DNA of 64,000 nucleotides, taken from the NCBI RefSeq assembly GCF_900099965.1, contig NZ_FNDJ01000002.1, forward strand, positions 248,001 to 312,000. The letters are read 5' to 3'. Under the pieces are notes generated by a model. That model was given only the letters and a program-made list of their open reading frames with translations, did not search any database and had not been told where the DNA came from. Positions 41,879-50,055 of the stretch are shown piece by piece. Source of the stretch: Nonomuraea jiangxiensis. GTDB lineage: Bacteria; Actinomycetota; Actinomycetes; Streptosporangiales; Streptosporangiaceae. Position numbers and translations under genes: made by a program. Numbering within the stretch: the stretch's first letter is position 1; each line of letters starts with the position of its first letter.

Positions 41879-42655
41879 TCAGAGCACCCGGTGCTCCAGG
41901 CACGGCAGCGTGGTCCGGGCGGTCGCGGTCCACTCGTGGTCGACCTCGACGATCTGCACGCCGGGGCCGGTGCCGAGGTCGGCGCGCACCACGCCGAGCG
42001 GATCCACCAGCATGCTGCGGCCCACGCCGAACCCGTCGGAGGACTCGGCCGGATTGGGCGCCTGGCCGACGGCGGCGGTCCACATGGTGTTCTCCAGCGC
42101 CCGCGCCCTGACCAGGGTGACCCAGTGGTCCTCCTTGAGCGGCCCTGAGCCCCAGGCCGCGATCACCGCGAACAGCTCCGCGCCCCGGTCGACCAGCGCC
42201 CGGGTCAGCTCGGGGAACCGGATGTCGTAGCAGGTCACCAGCCCGACCCTGAGCCCGGCCAGCTCCACGACCGTCGGCTCGGCGCCGGGCGCGACCAGGT
42301 CGGACTCCTTCGCGCCGAACGAGTCGAACAGGTGGATCTTCCGGTACGCCGCCCGCACCGCGCCCTGCTCGTCGATGGCCACGGCCGTGTTGTGCACCCG
42401 GCCCTCGCCCGGCTCGAACACCCCGGCGATCACCGAGAGCCGGTGCCGCCTGGCGGCCTCGGCCAGGCCGGACACGAAGGGCCCGTCCAGCGGCTCGGCC
42501 AGACCCGTGATCCGCCTGCCGTAACGGGTGAGCGTGGCCTCGGGGAAGATCGCGAGATCCGCCCCTTCGGCCCTGGCGAGCGCCTCCGTGGCCCTCTTGA
42601 GGTTCGTCGATGGATCAGGGGACACCGGGATCTGGCAGAGGGCGATTCTGGTCAC
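41879..42655 (-). CDS. carbon-nitrogen hydrolase (nitrilase superfamily), omega-amidase-like
   Basis: 258 residues with the complete Glu-Lys-Cys triad: E39 in AIFPEATLT, K106 in YRKIHLFD and C142 in VTCYDIRFPEL. The RKIHLFD and CYDIRFPEL forms are those of the Nit1/Nit2/YafV branch, which hydrolyse omega-amides of keto acids or repair deaminated glutathione. An aminotransferase of the glutamine transaminase K type is encoded 2.6 kb away. The 5' end overlaps the 3' end of the DUF418 gene by 41 nt, so the genes are co-transcribed. Confidence 0.9.
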   Translation of the reverse strand: MTRIALCQIPVSPDPSTNLKRATEALARAEGADLAIFPEATLTRYGRRITGLAEPLDGPFVSGLAEAARRHRLSVIAGVFEPGEGRVHNTAVAIDEQGAVRAAYRKIHLFDSFGAKESDLVAPGAEPTVVELAGLRVGLVTCYDIRFPELTRALVDRGAELFAVIAAWGSGPLKEDHWVTLVRARALENTMWTAAVGQAPNPAESSDGFGVGRSMLVDPLGVVRADLGTGPGVQIVEVDHEWTATARTTLPCLEHRVL

Positions 42656-43565
42656 GGCCCGACTCTAACCTGTTGGGCACCCACCGATAAAAGGTCAGGC
42701 ACCGCCAGAGCCATTCGAGCGGCCCGTACCTGAATCTGGCCAGCCACCACCTGGCGAACACGATCTGCACCGCCAGGGTCACCACCGTCAGCCCCACCAC
42801 CGACCACCGGGTCGGGTCGCGGACCAGCACCGGCACGGCCACGGCGATGATCGCGGTGCCCCAGACGTAGTTGGTGAGCGCCATTTTGCCCAGCGGCTCC
42901 AGCACGGCCGACAACCGCGGCCGCAGGACGAGCAGCAGGCCCAGCGAGTACGCAGCCGCGCCCGCCAGGCCGGCCACGCTGTAGACCCACCACTCGTTCG
43001 TGCCGATCCAGGCGCCGATGAGCAGCACGCCGGCCAGCGCGGCGACCGCGAACCCCGGGAACAGCAGCGACCGGGGCGGGTGCAGCTGCCACAACGCCAT
43101 GCCGATCAGGAACAGCCCGGGGATGAGCCACACCCCGCCGCCCACCAGCATCCCCCACGCGAGCACCGCCAGCCCCAGCGTCAGCACGGGCCATCCGGCG
43201 GCCATGAACGAGGCGGGCAGCAGTACCAACGCCCCGTAGAAGGCGTAGTCGGTCAGCACCTCGCCCTCGTAGAACGTGTGCTGCACCAGCCCGAAAACGA
43301 ACAGCCAGAACAGCCTGCTCAGCAGCGCCCACCGGCTGTTGCCGCGCAGGAACAGCAGGAAGCTGATGCCGAACAGCAGCGAGAAGATCGGATAGAACCG
43401 GCTCTGGAACAGCGCCTCGATGGCCCCGTCGAGCGGGACGCGGTGGTCGCCGAGGGTCTCGACGGTGTGCTGCCAGGTGTTGACCAGCATGATGCCGCCC
43501 ACCGCGAAGCCACGGAGAGCGTCGAGCTCACGAATGCGTGTCAAAGGCACCAGGTGCACCACCAT
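42615..43565 (-). CDS. DUF418-type membrane protein
   Basis: 316 residues, about nine membrane helices. RIRELDALRGFAVGGIMLVN is the typical N-terminal helix of DUF418/DUF1624 acyltransferase-like membrane proteins, and LGKMALTNYVWGT and FRYGPLEWLWRCLTF are the DUF418 C-terminal signature. Function unknown in the family; an integral-membrane acyl-transfer role is suspected. ATG 43565 overlaps the upstream hydrolase gene by 25 nt, and the gene overlaps the nitrilase gene by 41 nt, making a compact three-gene unit. Confidence 0.85.
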   Translation of the reverse strand: MVVHLVPLTRIRELDALRGFAVGGIMLVNTWQHTVETLGDHRVPLDGAIEALFQSRFYPIFSLLFGISFLLFLRGNSRWALLSRLFWLFVFGLVQHTFYEGEVLTDYAFYGALVLLPASFMAAGWPVLTLGLAVLAWGMLVGGGVWLIPGLFLIGMALWQLHPPRSLLFPGFAVAALAGVLLIGAWIGTNEWWVYSVAGLAGAAAYSLGLLLVLRPRLSAVLEPLGKMALTNYVWGTAIIAVAVPVLVRDPTRWSVVGLTVVTLAVQIVFARWWLARFRYGPLEWLWRCLTFYRWVPNRLESGRDQNRPLPDPGVP

Positions 43566-45247
43566 ACGAGGAATCCGGCGCTGAGGATGGCTACCGCGAT
43601 CTGTGGCCATCTCCTGTCGTGTCGCAGGGCCGCGACGGTCAGTACGGTCGAGCCCGCCGCGATCCACGTGTAGAGGGCGGCCATGGCCGGGATGCCGACG
43701 GCCAGGGCGGTCTCGTTCGTGGTGGCCAGGGCGGCGACCGACTGGGCGACCAGACCGGTGAACGCCACCCCGGTCAGGCCGCCGAAGGCCGCCAGCGACC
43801 TGCCCTTCAGCGCGCCGGAGAGAAGCTGGATCAGGGAGGCGAGGGCGTACAGGGCGAAGGGGGCGGCCAGCCAGGGGGAGCGGGAGATCTGGTACGGCGC
43901 CGCGGTCACGTGCAGGTCGGGGACCGGGGCGGGAGCGTCCAGGCAGGGACCGGAGGCCGGTGAGGCAGCGGTCGGTGTGGCGACGAATTCGGCGATCTTC
44001 CGGCGGGCGCAGGCGTTGGCCAGGAAGACGGCGTGGGAGGTGCCGGGGAATTCCTCGAAGCGGGCGTTCGGGAGGGCTCTGGCGGCCGGTTCGGCGGTTC
44101 TGGCGGGGGTGGTGGGGTCGTACTGGCCGGCGAGGACGTAGACCGGGGCCTTGGTGGTGGCGTTCGCGGGGGTGGATGCGGGGAGTTTCCAGGCATCACA
44201 CACCGCTTTATCCCCATTTATGGTGAAAAGTCGGGATTTGGTGGTGGATTTGTTGAACGGGACCTCGTCCTGGCACTGCACCGCGTGATACAGCCCGAAC
44301 TCGTGCGACACCAGCCCCTCGCCCACGGCGTCGGCCAGCGGCCGCAGCAGCTCGTCGCGCCCCTCGGCCAGCGCGGTGACCATCGCCGGGGCCAGCGCCG
44401 TCACCTCGGAGTCCTGCAGCGCCTCCGCCATGATCGTGGCCACGTCGTCACCGGTCATCCGTGCCGTGAACCGCCTGCCGAGCAGCGGATCGACGGTCTC
44501 GACCCGGGCGGGGGCCGCGTTCAGCCGGGCGACCACGGCCTCGAACCGGTCCCGCACGCCGAGCCGGGCCATCGTGGCGGCCAGGTTGGCGTCGAAGTCG
44601 TCGTACCAGCCGACCTGCTCCGGCAGGAACGAGTCCAGCACCACCGACCGCACCCCCTGCGGGTCGGCCGCGGCGGCGGCCAGCATGACCCGGGTGGAGT
44701 AGCTGACGCCGAACAGGTTCCACGAGGGGTAACCGAGTTTCTTGCGCAGCGCCACCACGTCGGCCGCGATTTCCTTCGTCTGGTATCCCCGCAGGTCGAC
44801 ACCCTGCGCCCGGAGCCTGTCCCGGCACCGTACGGCGGCCGCGGCCACGTCGGCGACCGGCTCGCGCAACTGCCCGAGCAGGGCCTGCGCGGTCTCCGGG
44901 CAGCCCAGCGACGGCTCGGAGTAGCGGCTGCCGCGCTGCTCGATCGTCACCACGTCCCGATCCGGGAACAGCTGGCTGAGGAAGCCGGTGAGCTGCATGG
45001 ACGCGGACCCGGGCCCACCGCTCATGTAGACCACCGGGTCCGGCCGGCGGTTCTTGGCCATCGAGGCGCGCACGGCGTATCCGACCCTGATCGTCTTCCC
45101 CGGGGCGTCCCTGCGCTCGGGAACGACCAGTAAGCCGCAGGTCGTACGGGCGGGCACGGCCACCGGGCAGGCAAGCTGCCCGGCTGCGTCCTGGATCGTG
45201 AAGGGCGGCGCTGCCAGGGCGAGAACGAGGGCGACCCGAATGATCAC
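43541..45247 (-). CDS. exported alpha/beta hydrolase with C-terminal membrane domain
   Basis: 568 residues from GTG 45247 (IIRVALVLALAAPPF, a signal sequence; the longer frame would overlap the divergent gene). The hydrolase half has YMSGGPGSASMQL as oxyanion region, FGVSYSTRVM with the nucleophilic serine, the aspartate in LAGQYDPTTPA and histidine in GTSHAVF, as in tripeptidyl/proline aminopeptidases of the TAP type. The last 130 residues form about four membrane helices, an unusual fusion. It likely acts outside the membrane on peptides or esters. It heads the transcript with the DUF418 and nitrilase genes. Confidence 0.85.
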   Translation of the reverse strand: MIIRVALVLALAAPPFTIQDAAGQLACPVAVPARTTCGLLVVPERRDAPGKTIRVGYAVRASMAKNRRPDPVVYMSGGPGSASMQLTGFLSQLFPDRDVVTIEQRGSRYSEPSLGCPETAQALLGQLREPVADVAAAAVRCRDRLRAQGVDLRGYQTKEIAADVVALRKKLGYPSWNLFGVSYSTRVMLAAAAADPQGVRSVVLDSFLPEQVGWYDDFDANLAATMARLGVRDRFEAVVARLNAAPARVETVDPLLGRRFTARMTGDDVATIMAEALQDSEVTALAPAMVTALAEGRDELLRPLADAVGEGLVSHEFGLYHAVQCQDEVPFNKSTTKSRLFTINGDKAVCDAWKLPASTPANATTKAPVYVLAGQYDPTTPARTAEPAARALPNARFEEFPGTSHAVFLANACARRKIAEFVATPTAASPASGPCLDAPAPVPDLHVTAAPYQISRSPWLAAPFALYALASLIQLLSGALKGRSLAAFGGLTGVAFTGLVAQSVAALATTNETALAVGIPAMAALYTWIAAGSTVLTVAALRHDRRWPQIAVAILSAGFLVWWCTWCL

Positions 45248-45273
45248 GGTGACGAGACTAATAGTCTGGAGCC

Positions 45274-46440
45274 GTGACCGAACCACTTGTTACCAGGATG
45301 CGCGCCTTCGGCACGACGATTTTCGCGGAGATGAGCGCCCTCGCCGTGCAGACCGGCTCGATCAACCTCGGCCAGGGTTTCCCCGACACCGACGGGCCGG
45401 CGGCGATGCTCGACCGCGCGGTCCAGGCGATCGCCGCGGGCGCCAACCAGTACCCGCCGGGGCCGGGGGTGCTGGAGCTGCGCCAGGCGGTCTCCGACCA
45501 CCGAGCGGGGCACTACGACCTCTCCTACGACCCGGCCGGTGAGGTCCTGGTGACGGTGGGAGCGACCGAGGCCATCGCGGCGACCGTCATGGCGCTGTGC
45601 GAGCCGGGGGACGAGGTGATCGCGTTCGAGCCGTACTACGACTCCTACGCCGCCTCGATCGCGCTGGCCCAGGCCCGGCTGGTGGCCGTGACCCTGCGCC
45701 CGGTGGAGGGCCGCTTCACCTTCGACCCGGACGAGCTCCGCGCCGCCGTCACCCCGCGCACCCGCCTCATCCTGGTCAACTCCCCGCACAACCCCACCGG
45801 AACGGTCTTCACCCGGGCCGAGCTGACCGTCATCGCGGACCTGTGCCAGGAGCACGGCCTGACCGCCGTCACCGACGAGGTCTACGAACACCTGACCTTC
45901 GACGGGGTCGAGCACATCCCCCTGGCGACGCTCCCCGGCATGCGCGAGCGCACGGTCATGATCTCCTCGGCGGGCAAGACGTTCTCGGTCACGGGCTGGA
46001 AGACGGGCTGGGTCTGCGCCCCTCCGGCCCTGGTCACGGCGGTGCAGACGGTCAAGCAGTTCCTCACGTTCACGGCCGCCGCGCCGTGGCAGCTCGCGGT
46101 GGCGTACGGGCTGCGGCGGGAGATGGAGTGGGTCTCGGCGCTGCGCGCGGGCCTGCAGGACAAGCGTGACCGGCTGATGGAAGGGCTGGCGGCGGCGGGC
46201 TTCGACGTGCTCAAGCCCTCGGGCACCTACTTCGTCCAGACCGACATCCGCCCGCTAGGCTTCACCGACGGCCTCGAACTGACCCGCCGCCTCCCGGAGC
46301 TGGCCGGGGTGGTCGCCATCCCGACACAGGTCTTCTACGACCACGCCGAACGCGGCCGGCATTTCGTCCGCTTCGCCTTCTGCAAGAAGGACGAGGTCAT
46401 CGACGAGGCCGTGACCCGCCTCAAACGCCTCTCCTCCTGA
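45274..46440 (+). CDS. class I/II PLP-dependent aminotransferase (GTK/KAT/DapC-like)
   Basis: 388 residues, GTG start. INLGQGFPDTDGPAAMLD is the hallmark of the kynurenine aminotransferase/glutamine transaminase K group, also annotated as DapC in mycobacteria. The PLP lysine is K235 in ISSAGKTFSVTGWKTGW; NSPHNPTGT and the terminal FVRFAFCK arginine are present. It could make N-succinyl-diaminopimelate or transaminate glutamine/methionine keto acids. The omega-amidase-like gene nearby favours the latter pairing (inference). It is divergent from the hydrolase gene with 26 bp between starts. Confidence 0.9.
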   Translation: MTEPLVTRMRAFGTTIFAEMSALAVQTGSINLGQGFPDTDGPAAMLDRAVQAIAAGANQYPPGPGVLELRQAVSDHRAGHYDLSYDPAGEVLVTVGATEAIAATVMALCEPGDEVIAFEPYYDSYAASIALAQARLVAVTLRPVEGRFTFDPDELRAAVTPRTRLILVNSPHNPTGTVFTRAELTVIADLCQEHGLTAVTDEVYEHLTFDGVEHIPLATLPGMRERTVMISSAGKTFSVTGWKTGWVCAPPALVTAVQTVKQFLTFTAAAPWQLAVAYGLRREMEWVSALRAGLQDKRDRLMEGLAAAGFDVLKPSGTYFVQTDIRPLGFTDGLELTRRLPELAGVVAIPTQVFYDHAERGRHFVRFAFCKKDEVIDEAVTRLKRLSS

Positions 46441-46491
46441 CCCCACCCCTCGGGGTACGGCCGCCCGACGTGCCGGCGTGAAGCATGGGAC

Positions 46492-46534
46492 GTGGAGCCC
46501 TGCGCGTGGCTTGCCATGCCCGGCAGGGCTTCAC
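46492..46534. terminator. bidirectional hairpin terminator
   Basis: GTGGAGCCCTGC (46492-46503) pairs with GCAGGGCTTCAC (46523-46534) in the 114-nt gap between the convergent aminotransferase and TetR genes; one G-T pair in the 12-bp stem. No U-tract. Confidence 0.65.
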
Positions 46535-46554
46535 CCTTGGCGCGCCGCGCCGGG

Positions 46555-47121
46555 TCAGGAGGCGCCGGTCACCGCGTGAGCGGCACCGACCGGTCGTAGG
46601 CCGTCGAAGACGACGGCGAGGGTCCGGGTGCGCAGGTCGGCGTTCCAGTTGTGGTGCTGGGCCGCCAGACAGGTGGCGCTGAGCAGCGCCAGCAACTCCT
46701 CCATCCCCACATCCCCCCGAACCGCCCCCGCCTCCTGCGCCCGCACCAGCAGCGTCTCGATCGATCCCTTGATGTCGGGCGCCCCCGCCTTGGCGTCGAT
46801 CCCGGCGGCGGCCAGGGCATCGACGAGCACCTTCTTGACGGTCGAATCCTCCACGATCGTGGTGAAGTACTCGAAGAACGCATCCCCGGGATCGGCAGCC
46901 GCCGCCAGCTCGTCGGCCAGCTCGGCCAGCCGTCGCATCCGGTCCGTGACGATCGCCTGGTAGAGGACCTCCTTGGTCGGGAACTGGCGGTAGATCGTAC
47001 CGACTCCCACCCCGGCCAGCTCGGCGATCTCGCGCATCGACGCGGACAGGCCGTCCCTGGCCAGCACCGTCTCGGCGGCCTCCAGCACGCGGGCACGGTT
47101 GCGTTGCGCGTCGGCGCGCAT
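46555..47121 (-). CDS. TetR family regulator, divergent from aldo/keto reductase
   Basis: 188 residues, ATG with GGGAGGAG 6 nt upstream. HTH: SMREIAELAGVGVGTIYRQFPTKEVLYQAIV. The C-terminal domain (SIETLLVRAQEAGAVRGDVGMEEL) is of the kind seen in Streptomyces TetR proteins controlling oxidoreductases. It is divergent from the aldo/keto reductase gene, and two 16-bp operator-like repeats fill the 81-nt gap, so it most likely represses both promoters. Confidence 0.9.
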   Translation of the reverse strand: MRADAQRNRARVLEAAETVLARDGLSASMREIAELAGVGVGTIYRQFPTKEVLYQAIVTDRMRRLAELADELAAAADPGDAFFEYFTTIVEDSTVKKVLVDALAAAGIDAKAGAPDIKGSIETLLVRAQEAGAVRGDVGMEELLALLSATCLAAQHHNWNADLRTRTLAVVFDGLRPVGAAHAVTGAS

Positions 47122-47144
47122 CTTCGGCTCCTCCCGTTGACAAC

Positions 47145-47187
47145 CGGAACAAGTGTTCCGTATCGTCCAAGCGGAACACTAATTCCG
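47145..47187. promoter_or_regulatory. twin operator-like repeats between tetR and aldo/keto reductase
   Basis: CGGAACAAGTGTTCCG (47145-47160) and CGGAACACTAATTCCG (47172-47187) are related near-palindromes, 27 bp start to start, in the divergent promoter. Likely sites for the TetR protein encoded alongside (inference). Confidence 0.65.
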
Positions 47188-47202
47188 ATTCTAGGGATTC
47201 CC

Positions 47203-48219
47203 ATGGACCACCTCAACCTGGGCCATTCCGGCCTGCGCGTCTCCCGGGCCTGTCTGGGCACCATGAACTTCGGTACCGAGTACGGCCTGGCGGCCGGTGA
47301 CGAAGCGGAGGCGGGCCGGGTCATCGACGCGTTCCTCGAAGCGGGTGGCAACTTCATCGACACCGCCGACCTCTACCACCGCGGCGAGACCGAGGAGATT
47401 CTCGGCCGGGCGCTGAAGGGCAGGCGCGAGTGGGTCGTCCTGGCCACCAAGGGCGCCATGCCGGTCGGCCCCGAGGGGCGCGGCCTGTCACGCCGCCACC
47501 TGACCCGCGCTCTCGACGCCAGCCTGCGCCGCCTCGGCACCGACTACATCGACCTCTACCAGTGCCACCAGTGGGACCCCCTGACCCCGATCGACGAGGT
47601 CATGGCCACGCTCGACGCATTCGTCCGCGCGGGCAAGGTCCGCTACCTCGGCTGCTCGAACTTCACCGCGACCCAGATCGTCGAGTCGCAGTGGGCGGCC
47701 GAGCGCGTGGGCGGCACTCCCTTCGTGAGCCTGCAGCCGCAGTACTCCCTGGTCCAGCGCGTGATCGAGGCCGAGATCCTGCCGGCCTGCGAGCGTCACG
47801 GCATGGGCACGGTCGTGTACGGGACGCTCGGCGGCGGCGTACTGACGGGCCGCTACCGCCACGGCGAGATCCCCGACCCGGACAGCCGGATGGGCCGCCT
47901 GCTCGGCCAGTCCGTGCCGGCCGCGAACCGATGGGCCCGGTCCCTGCTCAACGACCGCAACCTGGCCATCGCCGAAGAGCTGGTCAAGGTCGCGGCCGAG
48001 CTGGGCGCCGCACCGGCCGAGGTGGCGCTGGCCTGGGTGGCCGGGCGGCCCGGGGTGACCTCCGTCCTGATCGGCCCCCGCTCGGTGGAGCAGCTGCGGG
48101 GGAACCTGGCGGCGTTCGAGCTGGAGCTGCCACGGGAGGTGACGGCCCGGCTGGACGAGATCTCCCATCTCGACCTCGGCCCGATGGACGGCTCCTTCTT
48201 CCACCTCGTCCCCCGGTGA
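47203..48219 (+). CDS. aldo/keto reductase
   Basis: 338 residues with the catalytic tetrad D53, Y58, K83 and H122 (FIDTADLYHRGETE, ATKGAMP, LYQCHQWDP). LGCSNFTATQI and the NADPH-binding IGPRSVEQLRGNL are also present. It belongs to the AKR groups that reduce aldehydes and ketones in the cytoplasm, such as the YghZ/Tas-like enzymes. Expression is probably controlled by the divergent TetR through the two operators. A lipoprotein gene follows 41 nt downstream. Confidence 0.92.
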   Translation: MDHLNLGHSGLRVSRACLGTMNFGTEYGLAAGDEAEAGRVIDAFLEAGGNFIDTADLYHRGETEEILGRALKGRREWVVLATKGAMPVGPEGRGLSRRHLTRALDASLRRLGTDYIDLYQCHQWDPLTPIDEVMATLDAFVRAGKVRYLGCSNFTATQIVESQWAAERVGGTPFVSLQPQYSLVQRVIEAEILPACERHGMGTVVYGTLGGGVLTGRYRHGEIPDPDSRMGRLLGQSVPAANRWARSLLNDRNLAIAEELVKVAAELGAAPAEVALAWVAGRPGVTSVLIGPRSVEQLRGNLAAFELELPREVTARLDEISHLDLGPMDGSFFHLVPR

Positions 48220-48260
48220 GTCCCCCGGTGACGTCCACTCCGTGTGGTACGTCTGGCGGC

Positions 48261-49397
48261 ATGAAACGACGGCAGGCCGTGGCGGCCCTCCTGATCGGCC
48301 TCTGCGCGGCCTGCCAGGTCCCGTCGCACCCCCGGCCGGCGAGCACATCCCTCGTACGGCCGAGCACGCTCCCCGGTGGCTGGCACTACACCTACGTCGG
48401 CGCGGAACTCGGCGGCGAGTTGTGGGACCTCGCCGCCACCGGCCCGGACAGCGCCTGGGCGGTCGGGGCGAAGGGCGGCAAGGCGTTCCTGCTCGAATAC
48501 GACGGCCGCACCTGGCGACCGGCGGACCTCCCCGAGGGCCTCGGCGAGGTCGAGCGGAAGGAGGACCTGCGGCTGGCCGCCGCCGGCCGGGACGACCTGT
48601 GGCTGTTCCGCCCGGACCCCCGGCGAACGCGCGTCTTCCGGCGGGACGGCACGGGCTGGCACGAGCTCCCCGCGTACCCGTGGCAGGCGATCGACGTGCG
48701 GGTGTTCGCGCCCGGGGACGTCTGGCTGCTGGCCGGTGACCGCCGCGCCGGACACTGGGACGGCACGCGCTGGCGCACCCGTACCCTTCCCGCCCACGCC
48801 AGTGCCCTCGGCGCCGCCGCCCCCGACGACATGTGGGCGGTCGGCCACCGGGACACGGGCACGGGGCCGTACTCGCAGCCCGCCGCCATGCACTGGAACG
48901 GCCGCGCCTGGCGCCTGACCCCCACCCCCGCCTACCGCTTCCCCGATCCCCGGCCTCCCGAGGAGGAGACGTTCCTGTACGACGTCGTCGTCCCGTCGGG
49001 GAAGGAGGCGTGGGCGGTGGGCGTGCACACGTTCAACCACGGGGAGGGCGGCCAGGACCCCGCCGATCCGCCGCCCGTCGTCCTGCGCTGGAACGGCAGC
49101 GCCTGGAACCGCCACCTGGTGCCCATCCGGGCGACCTGCTGCCTGCTGCTCGCACCGGACGGCACGGGCGGCGTCCTGCTGGGCACCACCTTCGCGGGCA
49201 TCTCCAACACCTGGCGCCTCACCGCTGACGGCGCCGTCGCCGAACTCCCGAAGATGCGGATGCCGCGCGGCCAGATCGGCGACCTCACGGCCATGACCCA
49301 CGTTCCCGGCACCCACACGGTGCTCGCCGTCGGCACCCTGCGAGCACGCGGCGCGCCCCGGATCACGGTCGCGGAATTCGACGCTGACGAAGAGTGA
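48261..49397 (+). CDS. secreted lipoprotein with beta-propeller-like repeats
   Basis: 378 residues. The signal RRQAVAALLIGLCAAC ends in lipobox CAAC. The mature part has recurring W-rich units (ELWDLAATGPDSAWAVG, DDLWLFRPD, DVWLLAGDR, DDMWAVGHRD, KEAWAVGVHTF), spaced about 45-60 residues apart, resembling the blades of a bacterial beta-propeller. It is probably exposed on the outer face of the membrane. No catalytic residues identified; function unknown. Confidence 0.78.
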   Translation: MKRRQAVAALLIGLCAACQVPSHPRPASTSLVRPSTLPGGWHYTYVGAELGGELWDLAATGPDSAWAVGAKGGKAFLLEYDGRTWRPADLPEGLGEVERKEDLRLAAAGRDDLWLFRPDPRRTRVFRRDGTGWHELPAYPWQAIDVRVFAPGDVWLLAGDRRAGHWDGTRWRTRTLPAHASALGAAAPDDMWAVGHRDTGTGPYSQPAAMHWNGRAWRLTPTPAYRFPDPRPPEEETFLYDVVVPSGKEAWAVGVHTFNHGEGGQDPADPPPVVLRWNGSAWNRHLVPIRATCCLLLAPDGTGGVLLGTTFAGISNTWRLTADGAVAELPKMRMPRGQIGDLTAMTHVPGTHTVLAVGTLRARGAPRITVAEFDADEE

Positions 49398-49419
49398 CGG
49401 ATGGTAAACTCTTGGTCGT

Positions 49420-49436
49420 GGTATCGCCGTGATACC
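49420..49436. promoter_or_regulatory. palindrome upstream of the toxin-antitoxin operon
   Basis: GGTATC-gccgt-GATACC, a perfect 6-bp inverted repeat 30 bp upstream of the antitoxin start. TA antitoxins commonly autoregulate through such sites; that role is inferred from position. Confidence 0.6.
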
Positions 49437-49465
49437 GCCGTTGACCTACGATGGGGGGCATGGCT

Positions 49466-49663
49466 ATGACCCTTCGCTTGAGCGACGAGCAGACCGAGGC
49501 CCTTCGCAAGCGCGCCGAGTTCGAGGGACGCAGCATGCAGCAGGTCGCACTCCATGCGATCGACTACTACCTCGAGCACGTCTCCGACGACGAGGTCACG
49601 GACGCGCTCGCGGAGAAGGGCGCCCAGCGGTTCGCCGACCTCCTGCGGCGGCTGGGCGAATGA
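49466..49663 (+). CDS. CopG-type ribbon-helix-helix antitoxin
   Basis: 65 residues from ATG 49466; a G-run (49453-49458) provides the ribosome site, and in-frame ATGs at 49451 and 49460 are closer to it. TLRLSDEQTEALRKRAEFEGRSMQQVALHAIDYYL is a ribbon-helix-helix DNA-binding domain with a helical tail for toxin binding. It overlaps the Doc gene (ATGA), the usual antitoxin-first order. It should neutralise Doc and repress the operon at the palindrome upstream. Confidence 0.85.
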   Translation: MTLRLSDEQTEALRKRAEFEGRSMQQVALHAIDYYLEHVSDDEVTDALAEKGAQRFADLLRRLGE

Positions 49664-50043
49664 TCCGATATATCACCCTGCAGCAGGGGCTCCGCATTGC
49701 TCGCGCGGGCGTGGGCGGTCCCATCCAGGTGCGGGATCTCGGCCTGCTCGAGGCCGCACTCCTACGGCCGCGGACGTCGCTGTTCGGGCGCGACGCCTAC
49801 CCCGATCTCATGGTGAAGGCGGCGGCCCTGCTCCACTCGATCGTCACCAATCACCCCTTCGTCGATGGCAACAAGCGGGCGGGCTGGCTGACGACTTATG
49901 TCCTCCTCGCGAAAAACGGCGTCGAGCTTGACCCGGCCGACGATGACGTCGCCTACGACCTGGTCGTCGCCGTCGCCGCGGGCAAGGTGAGCGAGCTGGA
50001 CGAGATCGCCGACGTCCTGCGCACGTTCACGCCCCGATCCTGA
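49660..50043 (+). CDS. doc: Doc (death-on-curing, Fic fold) toxin
   Basis: 127 residues. The Fic/Doc motif is NHPFVDGNKRAGW, with the catalytic histidine and the HxFxDGNKR phosphate-binding loop. RDLGLLEAALLRPRTSLFG is the conserved Doc N-terminal block. Phage P1 Doc phosphorylates elongation factor Tu and stops translation; the same activity is expected here. It is translationally coupled to the antitoxin. No plasmid or phage genes are nearby, so the pair is a chromosomal module. Confidence 0.92.
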   Translation: MIRYITLQQGLRIARAGVGGPIQVRDLGLLEAALLRPRTSLFGRDAYPDLMVKAAALLHSIVTNHPFVDGNKRAGWLTTYVLLAKNGVELDPADDDVAYDLVVAVAAGKVSELDEIADVLRTFTPRS

Positions 50044-50055
50044 CGGGCGGGACGG

